Below are positions 49,269 to 53,161 of a DNA stretch of 53,161 bases, one piece after another (positions within the stretch are counted from its first letter, which is position 1; each line of letters begins with the position of its first letter). Source of the stretch: an uncultured Oligoflexia bacterium (GTDB lineage: Bacteria > Bdellovibrionota > Bacteriovoracia > Bacteriovoracales > Bacteriovoracaceae); assembly GCA_937120495.1 (NCBI GenBank), contig CAKZJW010000149.1, positions 1 through 53,161 on the forward strand, in the 5' to 3' direction. The notes beneath the pieces were generated by a model that saw only the letters and a program-made list of their open reading frames with translations, was not told the origin of the DNA and ran no database searches. The translations under genes were made by a program, and so were the position numbers.

Positions 49269-50300
49269 ATGCGTTATAGTATAAATGGAATTACATTCAA
49301 CGTGGAAGAATTAAAGAGTGTTAAGTTGGATCAGCTTAAAGAGAGTTCAATTTTAGATGCTCATCTTTTCTTTCAACCAGTTAAAGCAATGAAGCCAATC
49401 TTATTATTGAAGGCCGGAGATATTGTTGAAGCTGAATTCCTAGAAAAATACAAAACTCAAAATATTGAATCTTTATGCTCTCTACCACTAAGCGCAGGAC
49501 AAAGTAATTATCAAGAATGCTTTAGCCGGTTTACAAATGCGGAAAATGAAATAGAAAGACAAATTGTAGCTCAAGAGATTGTTGAGTTATTTATGAATGA
49601 CTTTTACTTAGAAAATGAAAATATTAGTTTCCTTTCATATTCAAAGTTTTGTTTTGAATATTTTTATTCGTTACCAACAAAAGTTGCAACTAATCTATCT
49701 TCGAAAAGCTTAGTTTTATTTTCTAGAGCTCACCTGTGTGCAAGTCTTGGAATAATGACTTGCTTAGTGAATAAAATCGTTGATCCAGCCTTTTTAAAAG
49801 ATTTTTATAACGTCATCTTTTGTATGGATATTGGTTTGCTCGATGAAGGAGAGTTATCTTATTCTGTTCTAGATGCATGTGAGCGAGAAAGAGTTTCACA
49901 TGGAGGGATAGATTTTCTTAAAAATCAAAAACGACCTCAAAGAGAAATAGACTTATTCATAAACCATCCTAGAAGAAGTGTAGCAATTCTTGAAAAATAT
50001 AAGAGTTATTTTAATAGTCCAGAGATTATAGACTTTATAAAGTATCATCATGAAAAGGCTGATGGCTCAGGATTTCCAGATAAAATACCTTATGATTCAA
50101 TCACTAATATTGAGACATTTTTAAACTTTTCAGATTTTATTATTCCATTTCGCTCTATTGATTATTTCATTGGTGATGGAAGATCAATTATTAAAGATGC
50201 TTTTGATTCATTAGAAAAAGAAAAATCTAGAGAAATTGAGAAAAAAGTTTTTGAAAAATACAACAAAGTAATTATTTGGAAGCAAGGAGATGCCGCATGA
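49269..50300 (+). CDS. Degenerate HD-GYP domain protein
   Basis: The 343-residue protein has an N-terminal region of ~140 residues of unknown fold and a C-terminal HD-GYP-like domain. The domain keeps SRAHLCASLGI, NHPRRSVAIL, HHEKADGSGFP (His260, His261), with Tyr of GYP replaced by Phe. The central HDIGK is CMDIGLL (Met186-Asp187), losing the dyad's His and the following Lys. Full phosphodiesterase activity is doubtful; binding of cyclic dinucleotides or partner sensing is possible. The stop overlaps the next start (ATGA), so the coiled-coil protein is made with it. An AAAGGA ribosome site supports the ATG. Confidence 0.75.
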   Translation: MRYSINGITFNVEELKSVKLDQLKESSILDAHLFFQPVKAMKPILLLKAGDIVEAEFLEKYKTQNIESLCSLPLSAGQSNYQECFSRFTNAENEIERQIVAQEIVELFMNDFYLENENISFLSYSKFCFEYFYSLPTKVATNLSSKSLVLFSRAHLCASLGIMTCLVNKIVDPAFLKDFYNVIFCMDIGLLDEGELSYSVLDACERERVSHGGIDFLKNQKRPQREIDLFINHPRRSVAILEKYKSYFNSPEIIDFIKYHHEKADGSGFPDKIPYDSITNIETFLNFSDFIIPFRSIDYFIGDGRSIIKDAFDSLEKEKSREIEKKVFEKYNKVIIWKQGDAA

Positions 50301-53044
50301 GCGTAAATATCCTTGTTTTGATTCCAACTCTAAGTGAAGGGTTTGAAAAATACAGTGAAAAACACTTATTTCAAACTTTTTCTCGTGACGATAAACTAGA
50401 TCTTATTGAACTGGATTATATCGTTGTCGATAGTCAGTCCATGGCAGAGGAAGCCTCAAAGCTATATTCAACTTTAGAAAATGATATTAAAATTATCTGC
50501 TTTGGTGAAGTTAAAAACTATAAAGAATTCTTTGAGTTAAATGGAAGGATATGTATTTCTTCGGAGATGGAGAGTGCTCCTCATCTAGAGCAAGCTCTTG
50601 ATAACTTCTTTAGTGAAAAGCAAAGTCTTCACCTTGATCAAAATTACTCAGATGAATTTAGTGGAACTAAAAATTTTACAATTACAAATCATTTAACTAG
50701 TGGTGTGTATATAGATCAACTAGTGCTTGATGCCTTTAAAGAAGACTTCAACCCAGTTGCGGTACGTGGATACGCAGATCATATGATAGCGTATTTTACA
50801 TATCTTAAACAAGCAGGCCTTGCAGGTATCCCTTATGAAGTTGAATATACAAGCAATTCTGATTTTTTTATTGTTAATGCATATATCAGTGTAACGAATT
50901 TTGTCTCAGATTATATGCTGGATTCCTTTGGTGATATTAATTCAAAAGAGCCGCTTAAATACTTAATGAGAGTTATTGCAAATAGTACTGACCTATTGGA
51001 GATAACGTATCTTGAAAAACCAGGTCGAGTAGCGATAACAGGACATTGGCACAAAGAAATAAGTTCAGAATGTCCAAGTATTATCTTTAATAATATTTTC
51101 TCTCACAAAGAGACAAAGCTAAGACAGCAAGAACAAGAGCAGAGCTATGAACAAGTTGAGGAAACCTTTAATCAATTTGATAAAGAGTCAGAGGCTTTAA
51201 CTTCTAAAAATTTACCAGGTAATATTGATGTTAATTCGGAGCAAAGTGATTTGGTAGCAGTAATGCTTCTAAAGGCTAAAGAGCAAAAAATAAGCGGGGA
51301 TGGATTAACTGTAGAAGAGGTGACAAAGTTGATCGCCGGAGATGACGGAGATGAAAACTTAGTTCGACTCTCAAACGAAGAAAAGAAAGAACTGCTTGAT
51401 GGTCTTAGTAAAATAGGAATGTCTAATGATCTCGTTAATGAAATTGAGATGGTTAAAGGGAGCTCTGATGAACAAAAAGATAAAAGTGAGATTGTTAAAG
51501 GTGCACCTTTAGAGAAAGAACATGTTCAGGTGATAAAGGGTGGATCTCAGGAAAAAGAAAAAGACTTTAAACAAGTGATTTCTGGTTCTAAGGATAAAAA
51601 GAAAGATGAAAAATATGTTATAAAAAGTACCGTTGATTCAAAAATAGAGCAAATGAGCTATAAAATTTCTGGTGGAAATGGAGCTGATTTACCAAAAAAT
51701 ATGAAAGCAAACTTAAAGCTTGGGCTTAAAGAGTTTGCAAGTTCAATTGGAAAGAAAATTGATGATCTCTCTGAAGAAGATTATTCTTTTGTAAATACAG
51801 AAATACTTCCAAACGTAATAGAGGGAATTAAAAGTGATAATAGTCAGGAGGTTGCTAATGCCTTTCGTAAAAAACTTTCAGATAAATTTGGTGAAGAGTC
51901 TCGTGATCTAACATCCGAAAAACTAAAGGAAGCTGAAACTAAGAATAAAAAACTCGAATTAAAGCTACAAGCTCTTGAGATAAAAAATGAGGCTACTGAA
52001 ACTGCAAGTAAAGAGTTAACAAAGATAAACTCAATTGTTGAAGATCAGTTTGACGAAAGTGTTGAGAGTCGAGGCGAAAATAATGAAGGCCTAGAGTTAA
52101 AGAGATTAGAGTTTGAACTTCGACAAAAAGATAATTTATTTCAATCTGAGTTGGAAAAAGTATCTAAGTCACTAAAGGGAAAAGAGATTGTCTTAGAGAA
52201 AACAATCAGTCGCTTCACAAAGCTTGTAAAAGATAAAGAAGCAGAAAACGAGGAACTTTCCAATCAAGTTATAGAACTCAATAAGCGTCTTGAGAACGAT
52301 GAAGTTCTCGTTCAAGAACAAGAGAATTCAACATTAAAAAAAGAGAATGAATTACTTAAAAAGAATACAGATATTTTAAAAGGAAGGCTTGAGGCTTTAT
52401 CGAAAAGTAAGAGTCAAAGTAATGTTCCAACTAATAACGATAGTATTCAAAATGAAAATAAAGAATTAAGACAATTAAAGAATCAGCTTGCAAATAAAGC
52501 AGAGGAACTTCAAAGAGAAGTAAAGAGTTGGGAAAGTCGATTTGTAAAATCGAAAGAACTAGAGCAGAGGCATAGAGATGAAATTTCTCAGCTGAAGTCT
52601 AGTTTAGAGGATTCTAAAGCTTCTCAAGGTAGAATTAGACAAGAAGAAGCTGCAAGATTAGCTGAGGCCACTAAGATATCTCAAGCAAGCCAAAACCAGC
52701 AAGAAAGCAGAGAGGTTCAGAATCTAAAGAATCAGAACACTCAACTTCAGAAAAAAATTAAGGATTTGATTGCAAAAGGCAAGGGCGGATCCACTTCAGC
52801 TGGACAGGGAAAAGCTGGAGGAATGTCTTCTCGTGAGAAATTATTAGAAAGCGATAAAAAGCGTTTACAGGCCGATCTTGGAAAATCTCGCGGTGAAGTA
52901 GATAAATCCAAGAAAATCTTAATGAAATTCAAGGGCGAGAATACGAAGCTGCAACACGAAGTATCCAAGTATAAGCGGGATGTAGACAAACTATCAAGAC
53001 AGCTAAGAGCAATCAAAGAGAAAAGTGGTAAAAAAGCTGCATAA
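50297..53044 (+). CDS. Large coiled-coil protein of unknown function
   Basis: No family is recognised in this 915-residue protein. Residues 1-~105 look like an alpha/beta domain (VNILVLIPTLSEGFEKY, IKIICFGEV) that could be a degenerate receiver-like fold. Residues ~140-270 form a second alpha/beta domain. Acidic and Gln/Lys-rich linkers with repeated VIKG/VISG-type motifs span ~380-460. A long coiled coil fills ~540-840, and the end is Gly/Ser and Lys-rich. The frame is open to 50276, but the ATG at 50297 has AAGGAGA six bases upstream and overlaps the preceding stop. A structural or polar scaffold role is inferred only. Confidence 0.8.
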   Translation: MSVNILVLIPTLSEGFEKYSEKHLFQTFSRDDKLDLIELDYIVVDSQSMAEEASKLYSTLENDIKIICFGEVKNYKEFFELNGRICISSEMESAPHLEQALDNFFSEKQSLHLDQNYSDEFSGTKNFTITNHLTSGVYIDQLVLDAFKEDFNPVAVRGYADHMIAYFTYLKQAGLAGIPYEVEYTSNSDFFIVNAYISVTNFVSDYMLDSFGDINSKEPLKYLMRVIANSTDLLEITYLEKPGRVAITGHWHKEISSECPSIIFNNIFSHKETKLRQQEQEQSYEQVEETFNQFDKESEALTSKNLPGNIDVNSEQSDLVAVMLLKAKEQKISGDGLTVEEVTKLIAGDDGDENLVRLSNEEKKELLDGLSKIGMSNDLVNEIEMVKGSSDEQKDKSEIVKGAPLEKEHVQVIKGGSQEKEKDFKQVISGSKDKKKDEKYVIKSTVDSKIEQMSYKISGGNGADLPKNMKANLKLGLKEFASSIGKKIDDLSEEDYSFVNTEILPNVIEGIKSDNSQEVANAFRKKLSDKFGEESRDLTSEKLKEAETKNKKLELKLQALEIKNEATETASKELTKINSIVEDQFDESVESRGENNEGLELKRLEFELRQKDNLFQSELEKVSKSLKGKEIVLEKTISRFTKLVKDKEAENEELSNQVIELNKRLENDEVLVQEQENSTLKKENELLKKNTDILKGRLEALSKSKSQSNVPTNNDSIQNENKELRQLKNQLANKAEELQREVKSWESRFVKSKELEQRHRDEISQLKSSLEDSKASQGRIRQEEAARLAEATKISQASQNQQESREVQNLKNQNTQLQKKIKDLIAKGKGGSTSAGQGKAGGMSSREKLLESDKKRLQADLGKSRGEVDKSKKILMKFKGENTKLQHEVSKYKRDVDKLSRQLRAIKEKSGKKAA

Positions 53045-53049
53045 ATATC

Positions 53050-53078
53050 TTGTCAAAGTGAACTTAAAATCTTATAAA
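53050..53078 (+). promoter_or_regulatory. Sigma70-type promoter of tRNA-Leu
   Basis: TTGTCA (53050-53055) and TATAAA (53073-53078) are separated by exactly 17 bases, 20 bases before the tRNA 5' end. Confidence 0.75.
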
Positions 53079-53097
53079 TATTGTCACTTTCTATTAT

Positions 53098-53161
53098 GCC
53101 GTAGTGGTGGAATTGGTAGACACGCTAGACTTAGGATCTAGTGCTTATGGCGTGGGGGTTC
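53098..53161 (+). tRNA. tRNA-Leu (anticodon UAG), cut by the window end
   Basis: The acceptor arm GCCGTAG, a D arm with GGTAGACACGC, an anticodon stem CTAGA/TCTAG around loop CTTAGGA (anticodon TAG) and a long class II variable arm (TGCTTATGGCG) identify tRNA-Leu reading CUA codons. The T-arm begins with GGGGGTTC at the edge. The 3' acceptor strand lies outside the window. Confidence 0.93.

Noticed and set aside
50276..50296. Seven-codon extension of the coiled-coil protein
   Set aside because: The codons fall before the AAGGAGA ribosome site spacing optimum; the ATG at 50297 overlaps the previous stop in the usual ATGA manner.
1..53161. Mobile elements, integrases, transposases or phage genes
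   Set aside because: None was seen on either strand, and base composition and coding style look even throughout.

Overview
This window looks like chromosomal DNA of a Gram-negative bacterium with low G+C, most likely a member of the Bdellovibrionota (Bacteriovorax/Halobacteriovorax-like). The reasons are the AT-rich, Lys-rich coding style, a complete lipid A / outer-membrane assembly operon, many secreted peptidases and lineage-specific envelope proteins, a PhaR-like regulator next to paired ArsA-like ATPases, and HD-GYP proteins. The taxonomic call is inference; there is no rRNA in the window. There is no sign of a phage, transposon, integron or CRISPR array, so this is core or lineage-specific chromosome rather than an imported island.

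Layout. 1-9382 is one co-directional run: the 3' end of bamA, skp, lpxD, fabZ, lpxA, a Gfo/Idh oxidoreductase, lpxB, lpxK, a DUF3108 lipoprotein and a glycosyltransferase. It covers outer-membrane protein folding and lipid A synthesis. 9404-11304 is rpsA, with a clear sigma70-type promoter and a strong terminator. 11.4-16.8 kb is a run of secreted proteins: a TIMP/NTR-like CxC protein, a caspase-fold-like protein, a hydrophobic protein, an HEXXH-X18-E metallopeptidase, a hotdog protein and an M28 aminopeptidase. 16.8-19.5 kb is a Suv3-like RNA helicase.

19.5-27.6 kb alternates strands: an exported protein of unknown function, a DUF455 / ATP-grasp-like / class II aldolase group, an acidic membrane-anchored protein with Glu-Pro repeats, an HD-GYP protein, a degenerate SpoIIE/RsbU-like protein and a small exported protein. 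27.6-32.7 kb (minus strand) holds a reverse transsulfuration pair (cystathionine gamma-lyase/synthase and cystathionine beta-synthase), twin ArsA-like ATPases, a small outer-membrane barrel and a PhaR-like regulator. 32742-33118 is a 377-base divergent control region. 33.1-35.6 kb encodes a TPR lipoprotein and a LolB-like lipoprotein. 35.8-41.2 kb is an oligopeptide ABC importer whose two ATPases are fused in one chain.

41.2-45.8 kb (minus) is a tightly overlapping five-gene membrane operon built around a membrane-fused spermidine-synthase-like enzyme. 45.9-47.7 kb has two pilin-like proteins. 47.7-49.1 kb is a sodium:solute symporter. 49.3-53.0 kb is a two-gene unit, a degenerate HD-GYP protein and a 915-residue coiled-coil protein. 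The window ends inside a tRNA-Leu(UAG) gene with its own promoter.

The strongest leads for something undescribed are: the lipid A operon with a GnnA-like oxidoreductase and a terminal glycosyltransferase; the secreted peptidase / TIMP-like inhibitor neighbourhood; the DUF455-ATP-grasp-aldolase group; the split membrane aminopropyltransferase operon; the twin ArsA ATPases in which one partner lacks the signature lysine; and two translation oddities, a probable ATT start codon and a start codon buried in a terminator-like hairpin.
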